64,000 nt of DNA, from contig NZ_CP040695.2 of assembly GCF_005954645.2 (NCBI RefSeq), positions 3,844,001 through 3,908,000 of the forward strand, in the 5' to 3' direction. Of this stretch, positions 26,064 to 34,196 are shown piece by piece. The notes under the pieces were generated by a model that had not been told where the DNA came from, ran no database searches, and saw only the letters and a program-made list of their open reading frames with translations. This stretch comes from Nocardioides sp. S-1144. Its GTDB lineage: Bacteria; Actinomycetota; Actinomycetes; Propionibacteriales; Nocardioidaceae. The position numbers were made by a program, and so were the translations under genes. Numbering within the stretch: position 1 is the first letter of the stretch; the number at the start of each line of letters is the position of its first letter.

Positions 26064-29000
26064 GGCGGGTCCTCCCTGGTCGAGCAGGCGCCGGACGACG
26101 CCGGCCTGGGCGTCACCGAACAGGTGGGCGGTCGAGGAGAGCAGCGAGCCGCCGGCCGGCGGTGCCGCGGGCGAGGCGGGGGTGGCCGGCGTCGTGGTGC
26201 TCGAGCGGCGGACCACGTCGGCCCGGGCGGAGGCCGGCACCGGGGGCGCGCCGGCAGCCGCCGGCCGCGACGGCTGATGCTGACCCGGGGCGGGGCGACG
26301 GTCATCCGGCGCAGCAGGCTCGGGTCGGGCCCGGCGACAGCCGGTCCGCCCGGCGTCGCTGGGGTGCCGGCGCGGCCGAGGCGGGCCACGGCGGGGGCCG
26401 CCGGTCCGGTCGGACCTCCCGGGCCGAGCGGCGGCCCACCCGAGCGGGCCACGAGCGCGACCGCCTCGGCGGTGCCGGCCGCCGGGTGGCGACCGAGCGC
26501 GGGGACCTGGGCGCCGGGGCCGGAGCGGCGTACGACGGACGCCGAGTCGCTCGACGCGGGGTCAGGGACCGGCGGCGCAGCCCACCGCAGCACGGTGGAC
26601 GCCGCGGACGTGGTGCCGGGCGCGGAGCCGCCCGTGGTGCCGGGCGTGGTGCGGACCGCGGAGCCGCGGCTGCGGACCGACGCCGCGGACGGCGCGGAGG
26701 CCCGGGCGACGTGGCGACGGATCGACTCCGGGGCCGACGCGGCGCGACCGGCCCGGCCCGCACGACCACCGGCGGCGCCGACCAGGCGGGGGTCCGGGAG
26801 CGAGGCGCTCGCGGTGGCGGGCCGGATGTCCTCGGCGGTGCCCAGCGCGGTCGCCAGCGGGTGGCCGGCGTCGACGCCGTGCCGGGTGGAGCGGCGCACC
26901 GAGTAGAGGTCGCCCATCGCGACCGACGTCGCGCCGACGCGGCCGATCGACGCGGCGATGGTCGGCGCGGTCACGGGGACGGCGGCCGGCGCCGCCGGGG
27001 CGGGGGCGGCAGCCGCGGGGACGACCTCGGCGGGCGTGCCGGCGGGCGTGCCGCCCTGGGTGGCCGGGGTGGGGACGGCGGCGTCGACGCTGCGGCGGAC
27101 CACGGTCGCCGACCCGGCGGAGAAGCCCGCGTCCGCTGCCGTGACGCCCGCGACCACCGGGGCCTGCCGGCCCACCACGGCCGAGCGGCGCACGTCGGCG
27201 GCGGGGGCGATGACCTGGTCGGTGCTCCACAGACGGCGGACCGGGCGGCGGGTGCTGCGCGCGAGTCCGGGGGCGGCGGCCGAGGCGGCGAGCCCCGGCG
27301 CGGTCTGGATCGGGGCGATCGGCGGCGGGGCCGACCCGCTCGGGTCGCCGGCGGCCGGGGCGGGACCCGAGGCGGCCGCGGCCTGGGCAGCAGGGGTCGC
27401 AGGAGTCGCAGGGGTCGCCCCGAGCATCCGGCGCAGGACGCCGCCGGGGCTCCGGCCGACAGCCACGGTGGATGTGGTCGGAACGGCGGCGGGTGCCGCC
27501 GGAACGGCGGCGGCAGGCCGGCCGTGCTGCTGGGCTCCGGGGGACGCGGGCGCGGGGGGTGCCGTCGTCGAGGACCCGGCGGCCGGCGCCACTGCCGGGG
27601 CCACCGCGGGTGAGGCGGTGGCGCGGACCTGCGACGGGGCGGGTGACGAGGAGGGCGAGGCGACGGGTGCGACGTCGGCCGAGGCGATAGACGCCGGGGA
27701 CGACGCCGCGGTCGCCGTCGAACGACGGACCGTGCCGCCGGCCTGGCGCATCACCGGGCTGGACGCCGTCCAGCGCTCCCGGCGCGCGGCAGCGGCTCCG
27801 GCAGCGGCACCGGCACCGGTGGCCGGGGCGGCGTGGGAGCGGGCGATGAGGCCGGGGCCTGCGGCGCGCACGGCGTCGCCGTCGCGGACCGCGCTGTCGA
27901 GTCCTCGCTGCTGGGCCGAGGGCAACGCGGTCGCCGCGGCGACGGGCACACCGCCGCTCCCGGTCGTGCTGCCCGGGACCGTTGCCGCGGACGCGGCCGG
28001 AGCCGGAGCCAGGGGCGTGGTCCCGGCCGAGGTCGGGCGGCTGGGCGTCGACGCCGCGGCCAGCCCGGGCGCGGTCGAGCGCGAGCGCGCTCCCGCGCTG
28101 CTCAGCGCCATGCCGGCCGAGCGGCCGGACTGCCGCATCACCAGGCTGCCGGCCGACCACACGTCGCGGCGGGAGACGCCGGGCGGGGTGGCCGAGCGAC
28201 GGATCAGGGACGGCGCCGACGCGGCGAGCGTCCGGGCGTCGCGGACGCCGCTGTCGAGCGCGGCGCGGCCGGCGGCCAGCGGCGCCGAGGCGGCCGTGTG
28301 CGTGGCGGCGGTGGCCGGGGTGCGGCGGACCATCGTCCCGAACCGGCCGGGTCCGGAGCCGAGCTGCCACGACGCGCGGCGGACGGGGCCGGCCGCCGAG
28401 GAGGGCGCCGCGGAGGCAGAGGACGAGGAGACAGGGGACGAGGCGGACGACGCGGGGGTCGACACCGCCGCCCCGGACGGACCGCTGACCGGGGCGGACG
28501 GCGGGCTCGGCGTGCCGGGCCCGGAGCCACCGGAGGAGCCACCGGACGGGCCCGCGGGCGGACCGCCGGACGGGCCGGCGGACGGGCCGGGGGGTGCCGC
28601 GGGACCGTCACCGGGGTCGGGACCGTCGGCGCGGGGCGGGCTGGTGGGGGTGGCGCTCGCGGCGGCGGTGGACGGCGTCCGCCGCACCGGGGGCGCCGGG
28701 TCCGGCGGGGGCGCGACGACGCGGCGGGTGGCCTGGAGCCGGGAGAGGTCACCGGGGGTGAGCATCGGACCGGCCGCCTGGACCTCGACGTGCCGGCGCA
28801 CCTGGGCGACCTGGGCGGTCAGGCCGCCGACGATGCCGCCGGGCGTGTAGGTGTCCTCCTGGGGCACCGAGCGCGCCGCGCGGGGCAGCCGGCGCTCGGG
28901 CAGCGCCTCCACCTCGAGCGGCCGTGACGGGCTGAGCCAGGCGGGCCCGGGGGCCGGAGGTCTCGACTCGGCTCGCTGGCGCTCGCCGGCTCGACCAGCG

Positions 29001-29488
29001 GAGGCGGGGGCCGGCGCACTCGACTCGGCTCGCTGGCGCTCGCCGGCTCGACCAGCGGAGGCAGCTCCCGCTGTTCTCGACTCGGCCCGACCGACAGGGG
29101 CAGCTCCCGCTGGTCGAGCCGCGGGGACGGAGTCACCGCGTGTCGAGACCACCGGAGGCCCGGTCTGACGAAAGACGGGGCGGGGGTCGACGGCGTCCGC
29201 GGCGTCCGCGACGTCGTCGGCCGGGCGCGGTACCCACCAGCGCGGCGGACGGACGCCGGGGCCGCCGGGGTCGGGGCCGGCCAGCGCGCGCCGGATGTCG
29301 ATCGGGCGCGAGGTGGCGGCGGCGAAGCGGGAGACCCCGGAGGCCAGCGACCCGATCCGGGACGGCAACGGGCGCCCGACCGGCGGACCGGGCAGGCGCA
29401 GACGACGGCGCACGGCACCGCCCAGCCACGGCGTGGTCGGGGGCGGGGAGTCGGCGGGGGCCGCCGGTGCGTCGGTCATGTCGGTCAT
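25967..29488 (-). CDS. Large Ala/Pro/Ser/Thr-rich CIS protein with Arg-Arg repeats (frame broken near its end)
   Basis: 1,173 codons as read. It is mostly low complexity, without signal peptide, membrane helix or HExxH, but with VRRS/IRRS/VMRQ motifs every few tens of residues. A longer module occurs twice: LDSGVRDARTLAASAPSLIR ending in WSAGSLVMRQSG, and LDSAVRDGDAVRAAGPGLIA ending in WTASSPVMRQAGG. From about 26,280 the frame turns into Arg/Pro-rich nonsense, while the -1 frame reads GAPPVPASARADVVRRSS and continues into the 92-residue gene. The intact product was therefore probably ~1,230 residues ending at 25785. It sits between the second tube gene and the LysM gene, where a tape measure or tube-lumen protein could be expected; either role is inference. 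I do not recognise a named domain. Confidence 0.65.
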   Translation of the reverse strand: MTDMTDAPAAPADSPPPTTPWLGGAVRRRLRLPGPPVGRPLPSRIGSLASGVSRFAAATSRPIDIRRALAGPDPGGPGVRPPRWWVPRPADDVADAADAVDPRPVFRQTGPPVVSTRGDSVPAARPAGAAPVGRAESRTAGAASAGRAGERQRAESSAPAPASAGRAGERQRAESRPPAPGPAWLSPSRPLEVEALPERRLPRAARSVPQEDTYTPGGIVGGLTAQVAQVRRHVEVQAAGPMLTPGDLSRLQATRRVVAPPPDPAPPVRRTPSTAAASATPTSPPRADGPDPGDGPAAPPGPSAGPSGGPPAGPSGGSSGGSGPGTPSPPSAPVSGPSGAAVSTPASSASSPVSSSSASAAPSSAAGPVRRASWQLGSGPGRFGTMVRRTPATAATHTAASAPLAAGRAALDSGVRDARTLAASAPSLIRRSATPPGVSRRDVWSAGSLVMRQSGRSAGMALSSAGARSRSTAPGLAAASTPSRPTSAGTTPLAPAPAASAATVPGSTTGSGGVPVAAATALPSAQQRGLDSAVRDGDAVRAAGPGLIARSHAAPATGAGAAAGAAAARRERWTASSPVMRQAGGTVRRSTATAASSPASIASADVAPVASPSSSPAPSQVRATASPAVAPAVAPAAGSSTTAPPAPASPGAQQHGRPAAAVPAAPAAVPTTSTVAVGRSPGGVLRRMLGATPATPATPAAQAAAASGPAPAAGDPSGSAPPPIAPIQTAPGLAASAAAPGLARSTRRPVRRLWSTDQVIAPAADVRRSAVVGRQAPVVAGVTAADAGFSAGSATVVRRSVDAAVPTPATQGGTPAGTPAEVVPAAAAPAPAAPAAVPVTAPTIAASIGRVGATSVAMGDLYSVRRSTRHGVDAGHPLATALGTAEDIRPATASASLPDPRLVGAAGGRAGRAGRAASAPESIRRHVARASAPSAASVRSRGSAVRTTPGTTGGSAPGTTSAASTVLRWAAPPVPDPASSDSASVVRRSGPGAQVPALGRHPAAGTAEAVALVARSGGPPLGPGGPTGPAAPAVARLGRAGTPATPGGPAVAGPDPSLLRRMTVAPPRVSISRRGRRLPARPRCRPPPGPTWSAARAPRRRPPPPRPRHRRPAARCSPRPPTCSVTPRPASSGACSTREDPPCPVAAHQTSSARVARAGSSSTAEAASSPPRT
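28962..29062. repeat. In-frame 57-bp tandem repeat resembling an intergenic dispersed repeat
   Basis: Two identical 44-bp copies (28962-29005 and 29019-29062) start CTCGACTCGGCTCGCTGGCG and end in CTCGACCAGCGGAGGC; the period is 57 bp (19 codons). A third degenerate copy follows, and CTGGTCGAGCC with GTGTCGAGACCACCGG continues to about 29155. The protein reads SAGRAGERQRAES twice. The DNA looks like the Nocardioides-type intergenic palindromic repeat rather than ordinary coding sequence. Confidence 0.7.
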
Positions 29489-29504
29489 CTCGGGGGGTCC
29501 GGGG

Positions 29505-29999
29505 TCAGGCCTGGGTCTTGGCGCGGAACCCGTGGTGGGCGATCTCGAGCTCTTCCTCGAGGGCGTCCTGGCTGGCGACGGAGAAGTCGGGTCCCTTCCA
29601 CCGTACGGGGAAGACGTCGATCAGCTCCCAGGCGCGCAGCCGGGTGCCGACGTGGTCGATGGCGGTGACGGCGCCGGTCGAGCGGGTCAGCTTGTTGCCC
29701 GAGCTGGCGAACCCCTCGCCCGAGCTCTTCTGGAGCCACTCGAAGAGCGCGTTGCTGGAGGTGACGCCGCGCTTGAAAACGATGTTCGGCCAGGTCATCC
29801 GGCCGGGCACGCGGTGGCTGAAGCCGTTCTGCCCGCCCTCGCGGAACTCCTCGACGCCGACGGTGACCTGAAGCCCGTAGAGCTCGCGGAAGACGCCGAT
29901 CTCGACGCCGTCCAGCTCGAACAGGAACCGGTTCGCGGTGGGGATGTCCCCGCCGAGGGGATCCTCGGCGGGGCTGCCGGTTCCGCCGCTACTGGCCAT
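29505..29999 (-). CDS. CIS tail tube protein, second paralogue (Afp5-like)
   Basis: 164 residues: FLFELDGVEIGVFRELYGLQ, FSHRVPGRMTWPNIVFKRGV, LFEWLQKSSGEG and AWELIDVFPVRWKGPDF are the T4 gp19/eCIS tube family pattern. In Afp/PVC several tube paralogues exist and the variant before the LysM gene joins tube to baseplate; the same order is seen here. ATG 29999 lies inside the 3' end of the 58-residue gene; a GTG at 30005 adds two residues. Confidence 0.88.
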   Translation of the reverse strand: MASSGGTGSPAEDPLGGDIPTANRFLFELDGVEIGVFRELYGLQVTVGVEEFREGGQNGFSHRVPGRMTWPNIVFKRGVTSSNALFEWLQKSSGEGFASSGNKLTRSTGAVTAIDHVGTRLRAWELIDVFPVRWKGPDFSVASQDALEEELEIAHHGFRAKTQA

Positions 30000-30165
30000 A
30001 CTCACGCACCACCTGCCAGGCTCGTTCGTTCAGGGAGACGACCGCGCGCACCATCCGCACGCGGTCCATGTGCTCAAGGTCGAGCAGCTCGTCGAGCGGC
30101 CAGTGCAGGTGGTAGGCCAGGTAGGCGATCTCCTGCCACAGGGCATCACTCGGGTAGCGCATCAT
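29989..30165 (-). CDS. DUF6760-like small CIS protein
   Basis: 58 residues, starting MMRYPSDALWQEIAYLAYHL with HWPLDELLDLEHMDRVRMV following. This is the family pattern of the small eCIS/tail protein annotated DUF6760. An AGGAG lies 11 bases before ATG 30165. It ends TAG at 29989, overlapping the second tube gene. The protein is helical, has no membrane segment and is probably an assembly factor made with the preceding gene. Confidence 0.8.
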   Translation of the reverse strand: MMRYPSDALWQEIAYLAYHLHWPLDELLDLEHMDRVRMVRAVVSLNERAWQVVREYGQ

Positions 30166-30192
30166 GCGGCGGTGCTCCTGTCCCGACGCACG

Positions 30193-30729
30193 CTACGACG
30201 AGCGACGCGGCAGCTCCTCGACGCTGTGCCGCAGGCTGGGTCGCTCCGACACCTGCTCCGAGACACCCGTCGGTCCGGCCGGGGCCGGAGGAGCGGTCGC
30301 GTCGTCCGCGGACCCCGGCCCGGCACCCTCGGCGGCCGGAGCCGCCGCGGGGGCCGAGGACGGGGCGGGTGCGGACGACCCGACCAGCGCACTGGACTCC
30401 TGCGCCGCGATCAGGGCGTCGAACTCCTCCTGGTTCCCGAAGTTGATCACTCCGTAGAAGTCCTGGAGGAACGCGAGGTCGACCGCGAACAGGCCCTCGA
30501 TGACGTACGAGTTGATCTGCTCGAGCGAGCCGAGGCGGGTGACCACCCTGGTGAGCACCAGGATGGTCAGCCTCGGGTCGTCGGGACCCTGGACCGTGGG
30601 GTCCCGCAGCGGCGCGAGCTCGTCGCGCGCCGTCGCGAGCCGCATGACGCCCTTGCGGTGCAGGGTGCCCTCGTCGTCCACGTAGCCTCGCGGCAGCGTG
30701 AACTCGTACGTCGTGCGCAGTGAGCTCAC
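30193..30729 (-). CDS. Tail assembly chaperone-like CIS protein
   Basis: 178 residues. Residues 1-110 are a compact domain (RTTYEFTLPRGYVDDEGTLH, MRLATARDELAPLRDP, LTRVVTRLGSLEQINSYVIE, LFAVDLAFLQDFYGVINFG) seen in CIS and Myoviridae-like clusters just after the tube gene. The rest is an Ala/Pro/Ser-rich disordered tail. By position and composition it resembles tail assembly chaperones that hold the tape-measure protein; that role is inferred. The GTG start overlaps the tube stop (GTGA). Confidence 0.72.
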   Translation of the reverse strand: MSSLRTTYEFTLPRGYVDDEGTLHRKGVMRLATARDELAPLRDPTVQGPDDPRLTILVLTRVVTRLGSLEQINSYVIEGLFAVDLAFLQDFYGVINFGNQEEFDALIAAQESSALVGSSAPAPSSAPAAAPAAEGAGPGSADDATAPPAPAGPTGVSEQVSERPSLRHSVEELPRRSS

Positions 30730-31205
30730 TTGACGCGGTCGAGCCGCTCGATCACGAGGGTGATGGTCTCCTTGACCGCCTCGTTGGAGTCGGTGCTCAC
30801 GGCGTCCGTGGCGATCTTGCTGGGCCAGCCCTTGGAGAAGTTGAAGCGGCCGACCTCGGCGTAGGCGCCGTCGTAGAGCACGATCGAGCCGTCCTTGCGG
30901 GTCGCGGTGCGGGCGGTGCCGCCCATGCCCTTGTCCCGGATGTCCTTGAACCACTTCCAGATCGGGTCCGACATGGCATCCATGGGGGCCATCCGGGTGA
31001 TCGTGATGTCGGCGGCCTTGTTGATGTTGCCGCGGGTCTTGACCATCTCCGAGCGGCCGGTCTTGCCGACCTGCTGGATGGAGACGACGTCGGCCTCGAC
31101 GTCGAGGCCGGAGACGCCGGTGAGGATGATGTTCTCGCCGGCGATCTCCAGGTAGAAGTTCTGCGCGACGATCGGGTCGGTCGCGATGAGAGACTCGTTG
31201 GGCAT
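30726..31205 (-). CDS. CIS inner tube protein (gp19/Afp1-like)
   Basis: 159 residues. Tube motifs: QNFYLEIAGENIILTGVSGL, QVGKTGRSEMVKTRGN, ITRMAPMDAMSDPIWKWFKD, GRFNFSKGWPSKI and the closing ETITLVIERLDRV. It would stack into hexameric rings inside the sheath. It lies 47 bp after the sheath gene, as in most eCIS and Myoviridae-type clusters. Confidence 0.92.
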   Translation of the reverse strand: MPNESLIATDPIVAQNFYLEIAGENIILTGVSGLDVEADVVSIQQVGKTGRSEMVKTRGNINKAADITITRMAPMDAMSDPIWKWFKDIRDKGMGGTARTATRKDGSIVLYDGAYAEVGRFNFSKGWPSKIATDAVSTDSNEAVKETITLVIERLDRVK

Positions 31206-31252
31206 CTGCTAAACCACTTTCTCGGTGTGGGTGAGGGGGACGGTCTCCGGCG

Positions 31253-32824
31253 TCAGCCGGCGACCTGCTTCTTCTGGCTGATGCGGAACACGACGAACTC
31301 GGCGGGCTTGACCGGCGCGATGCCGACCTCGACCACGAGCATGCCGGCGTCCACGGACTCCGGCGGGTTCGTCTCCGCGTCGCACTTGACGTAGAACGCC
31401 TCGTCGGCCGAGAGACCCGACAGGGCGCCGGCGGTCCACAGACCACGCAGGAAGCCGCTGACGGTGCGGTTCACACCCTCCCAGAGCGCCATGTCGTTCG
31501 GCTCGAAGACGGCGTACTGGGTGCCCTCGAGGATGGTCGACTCGACCATGTTGAACAGGCGGCGGACGTTGATGTAGTTCCAGTCGGTGTCCGAGGCCAG
31601 GGTGCGCGCGCCCCAGATGCGGATGCCGCGGGTGCCGAACGGGCGGATGCAGTTGACGCCGATCGGGTTGAGCAGCGACTGCTCGTTCTGGGTCACCGAG
31701 CGCTCGATGTCGAGGACGCCGCGCATGGTGTCGTTGGCCGGGGCCTTCCACACGCCGCGGGTGTCGTCGGTGCGGGCCCAGACGCCGGCCACGTGGCCCG
31801 ACGGGGGGATGAGGATCTCGGTCTCGCCGTTGGTCGGGTTCGGGTTCTCGACCTTGACCCAGGGGTAGTACAGCGCGGCGTAGGCCGAGTCGTACATGGC
31901 CGTCTCCGAGCGCCACTCCTTGACCTGCTGCGGGTTCATGCCGGGAGGCGCGTCGAGGACCGCCATCCGGTTGCCGTTCTGCTCGCAGTGCGAGATCAGG
32001 GCGGTCTGGACGGCCTTCCACAGACCGAGGTCGAGGCTGCCGTCCTCCTTGGTGGCCGCGGTGACGAGGTCGGGGACGATCACCATGGTGACGTCCTCGG
32101 CGACCGCGAGACCGTTGATGCCGGCGCGGGCCGACTCCGAGCCGGCGAACTTCTTGCCGGTGACGGGCACCGGGATCGGCGCGGCCTTCGAGAGGCTGTA
32201 GGTGCCGGGCTTGACCAGCTCGAGCTGGCTGGCGACGTCGGCGTCCTCGGCAAGGTCGAGGTCGACCTTGACCTTGGTCGAGGTCGCGTTGACCTTGGTG
32301 GCGACGTTCGAGTCGCCCTTGTCGAAGCTGAGGCCGGAGAACTCCTCGACCGCGACGCCGTTCTCGATGATCGTCATCGTGAAGGTCGGCTGCGCGTCGT
32401 CGTCGTCACCGGCGTCGTCCGAGGTGACCTGGACGGCGATGTTGGCGTCGGGCTCGACGCTGGTGACCGCGACGGGCAGGCCGAGGGAGCGGTCGGCGGC
32501 CGGGAGGGCGGCCGTGGCCGGCTCGCCGGCGGGCTCGGTGTTCGGCACGCGGCAGATGTAGGCGATCGAGCCGCCGTTGGCGAAGTAGCCGTAGACGGAG
32601 AGGGGGAGCATGCAGCCGGGCGCGAAGCCGCCGTACAGGCTCTCGAACTGGGTCCAGCTCGTGACCAGGCGCGGGGCCAGGCCCTGCGGGTCGTTGGGGT
32701 CGTCGGTCGGCGCCAGCTCCGTGAAGCCGACGAACGCGGCGACGGCGGTGGGGGCAGCCGAGAGGATCTTCTGAGAGGACGGGACCTCTTCGACGTACAC
32801 ACCGGGTGCGGTGTAGGTAGGCAT
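31253..32824 (-). CDS. CIS contractile sheath protein
   Basis: 523 residues. The N-terminus PTYTAPGVYVEEVPSSQKIL and the C-terminus VEVGIAPVKPAEFVVFRISQ are the invariant ends of phage/eCIS sheaths whose strands interlock between subunits. Core motifs: NCIRPFGTRGIRIWGARTLA, YINVRRLFNMVESTI and FEPNDMALWEGV. An Asp-rich surface domain (about 125-250, SDDAGDDDDAQPTF) is inserted in the variable position. GGAGAA precedes ATG 32824; a longer in-frame start at 33055 runs through the promoter region and is unlikely. First gene of the CIS operon. The 220-bp gap upstream (32825-33044) must hold its promoter, but I see no clear box. Confidence 0.94.
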   Translation of the reverse strand: MPTYTAPGVYVEEVPSSQKILSAAPTAVAAFVGFTELAPTDDPNDPQGLAPRLVTSWTQFESLYGGFAPGCMLPLSVYGYFANGGSIAYICRVPNTEPAGEPATAALPAADRSLGLPVAVTSVEPDANIAVQVTSDDAGDDDDAQPTFTMTIIENGVAVEEFSGLSFDKGDSNVATKVNATSTKVKVDLDLAEDADVASQLELVKPGTYSLSKAAPIPVPVTGKKFAGSESARAGINGLAVAEDVTMVIVPDLVTAATKEDGSLDLGLWKAVQTALISHCEQNGNRMAVLDAPPGMNPQQVKEWRSETAMYDSAYAALYYPWVKVENPNPTNGETEILIPPSGHVAGVWARTDDTRGVWKAPANDTMRGVLDIERSVTQNEQSLLNPIGVNCIRPFGTRGIRIWGARTLASDTDWNYINVRRLFNMVESTILEGTQYAVFEPNDMALWEGVNRTVSGFLRGLWTAGALSGLSADEAFYVKCDAETNPPESVDAGMLVVEVGIAPVKPAEFVVFRISQKKQVAG

Positions 32825-33044
32825 GGGTTCTCCGCTTCGTGGCTTCGGGGCTTGGTGATTTCGTGGGATCCGGGAGGGCGACGGCATCACGCCCTGGCAG
32901 ACACGTTCTGACAAGTCGAATCGTGGTCCGGTCGGGCGAGCCCCGGCGGGTAATGGCGGAAAGTGGTTCGATCTGACCAGGGTGCGTCCCAACCGGTCTT
33001 GACGTTTTCGCCCGCCGGAGCGCGTTCCCGCCCAGACTGGGGTC

Positions 33045-34085
33045 GTGACCGCCACCGCCGGGTCCTGGGGCCCGGCCGACCTCCCCGCGATCTCCCCCGC
33101 CCGCGCCGAGCGCTACGCGCTGCGTCCCGGGGAGGTGCCGCAGCTGTCGGCGTACGCCGCGGCGTCGAGCGCGCTCGGCCTGCGGGCGCGGATCGTGCTG
33201 CTCTCGGGCCGCGGGATCGGACCGACCCAGGTGGCGCGGGTGCTGGGCGTGAGCCGGCAGACAGTGCACACGTGGCGCACGCGCTACGCCGACGCCGGTC
33301 TCGCCGGACTCCACGACCAGCCGCCCAAGCCGGTCCGCGCGGCCGACGACCGCGCGATCGTGGCGGCCACCCTGGCGCCGCCGCCGGCGTCGGTCGGCGC
33401 CACGACCTGGTCGGCGCGCAGCCTCGCGGCGCACCTCGGCGTCGGGCACAGCACCGTCGCGCGGGCGTGGGAGGCCCAGGGCGTCCGGCCCAACGGCGCC
33501 GACACCTTCCGCGTCGCGACCACGCCCGAGCTCGTCGTCCAGCTGGTCGAGGTGGTCGGGCTGGTCCTGGCCCGCGACGTCCGCCTGGTCGCGCTCCTCG
33601 TGCGCGACGCCACCGCCACCGGGGCGACCCGCCACGCCCGGACCCGCTCGCCGCGCACCGGCCTGGCCCCCCTCTACCTGTACGCCGCCACCCGCGCCGC
33701 GCTGGCCGACCCCGCCGCGCACGCGCGCCGCGGCCGGCTCGACCTCGGTCGCTGGCTCGACGGCCTGGAGGGCAGCGGCACCGACGGCGCGCGGCTGTGC
33801 CTGGTCGCCGACACCGGCGACGTCCTCGCCCGCCCCGCGCTCGCGGCCTGGCTCTCGGCCCGGCCACACGTCCGCACCCACCACGCCGGCAGCACCCGCC
33901 GGTGGCTCCGCCTCACCACGGCCTTCCTGACCCTCGCCGAGTCCCGGACCACCGGTCCGGGCTGCGCACCCGAGATGGCCGGGCTCCTGCGCGGCCTGAC
34001 CTCGGGCGACCTCGTCCTGCCCGCCCCCCTGGTGTGGTCCGGACCCGGGGCCCGGGTGCCGGTCCCGGCCCCACCCCGCCGCTAG
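33045..34085 (+). CDS. Domesticated IS630-type transposase derivative (catalytic residues lost)
   Basis: 346 residues, GTG start with no Shine-Dalgarno sequence (CAGACT, six bases, GTG: perhaps leaderless). Residues 44-95 are the IS630 HTH (RARIVLLSGRGIGPTQVARV, VSRQTVHTWRTRYADAGLAG), and 120-160 the second winged HTH (TWSARSLAAHLGVGHSTVAR). The remainder follows IS630 DDE-domain order with the active site gone. LVALLVRDAT (about 181) stands where CVDEKSQ is usual, and LCLVADTGD (about 251) stands for VLDNYxTHK. RRWLRLTTAFL (about 285) stands for WLNxVExWF, so the last Glu is missing. No terminal repeats flank it. It diverges from the CIS operon, so a DNA-binding regulator of the CIS is an attractive idea. 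Confidence 0.75.
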   Translation: MTATAGSWGPADLPAISPARAERYALRPGEVPQLSAYAAASSALGLRARIVLLSGRGIGPTQVARVLGVSRQTVHTWRTRYADAGLAGLHDQPPKPVRAADDRAIVAATLAPPPASVGATTWSARSLAAHLGVGHSTVARAWEAQGVRPNGADTFRVATTPELVVQLVEVVGLVLARDVRLVALLVRDATATGATRHARTRSPRTGLAPLYLYAATRAALADPAAHARRGRLDLGRWLDGLEGSGTDGARLCLVADTGDVLARPALAAWLSARPHVRTHHAGSTRRWLRLTTAFLTLAESRTTGPGCAPEMAGLLRGLTSGDLVLPAPLVWSGPGARVPVPAPPRR

Positions 34086-34148
34086 CCGACCCGGTCGAGC
34101 CGGAGGCTCCCCGAGGGCTGCCGGACCGGCCCGCCCGCCGTCCACAGA

Positions 34149-34190
34149 TGTTCGAACACCGTAGCGATTGTCTGCTGGCCGGACTAGAAT
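34149..34190 (+). promoter_or_regulatory. Promoter of the DUF222/HNH gene with TGTTCGAACA palindrome
   Basis: TGTTCGAACA (34149-34158) is a perfect 10-bp dyad related to, but spaced differently from, the actinobacterial SOS box. TAGAAT (34185-34190) is followed by six bases and the ATG at 34197, a clear leaderless -10. LexA control is possible but not shown. Confidence 0.45.
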
Positions 34191-34196
34191 GGGGCC

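Noticed and set aside
32825..33055. Longer sheath start at 33055
   Set aside because: The added residues run through the divergent promoter gap and overlap the IS630-like gene; ATG 32824 has a Shine-Dalgarno sequence and gives the canonical sheath N-terminus.
33045..34085. Active IS630 insertion sequence
   Set aside because: Catalytic residues are missing and no terminal inverted repeats or target duplication were found.
34149..34158. LexA/SOS box upstream of the HNH gene
   Set aside because: TGTTCGAACA has the half-site letters but lacks the four-base centre of the usual actinobacterial SOS box; kept only as a palindrome.
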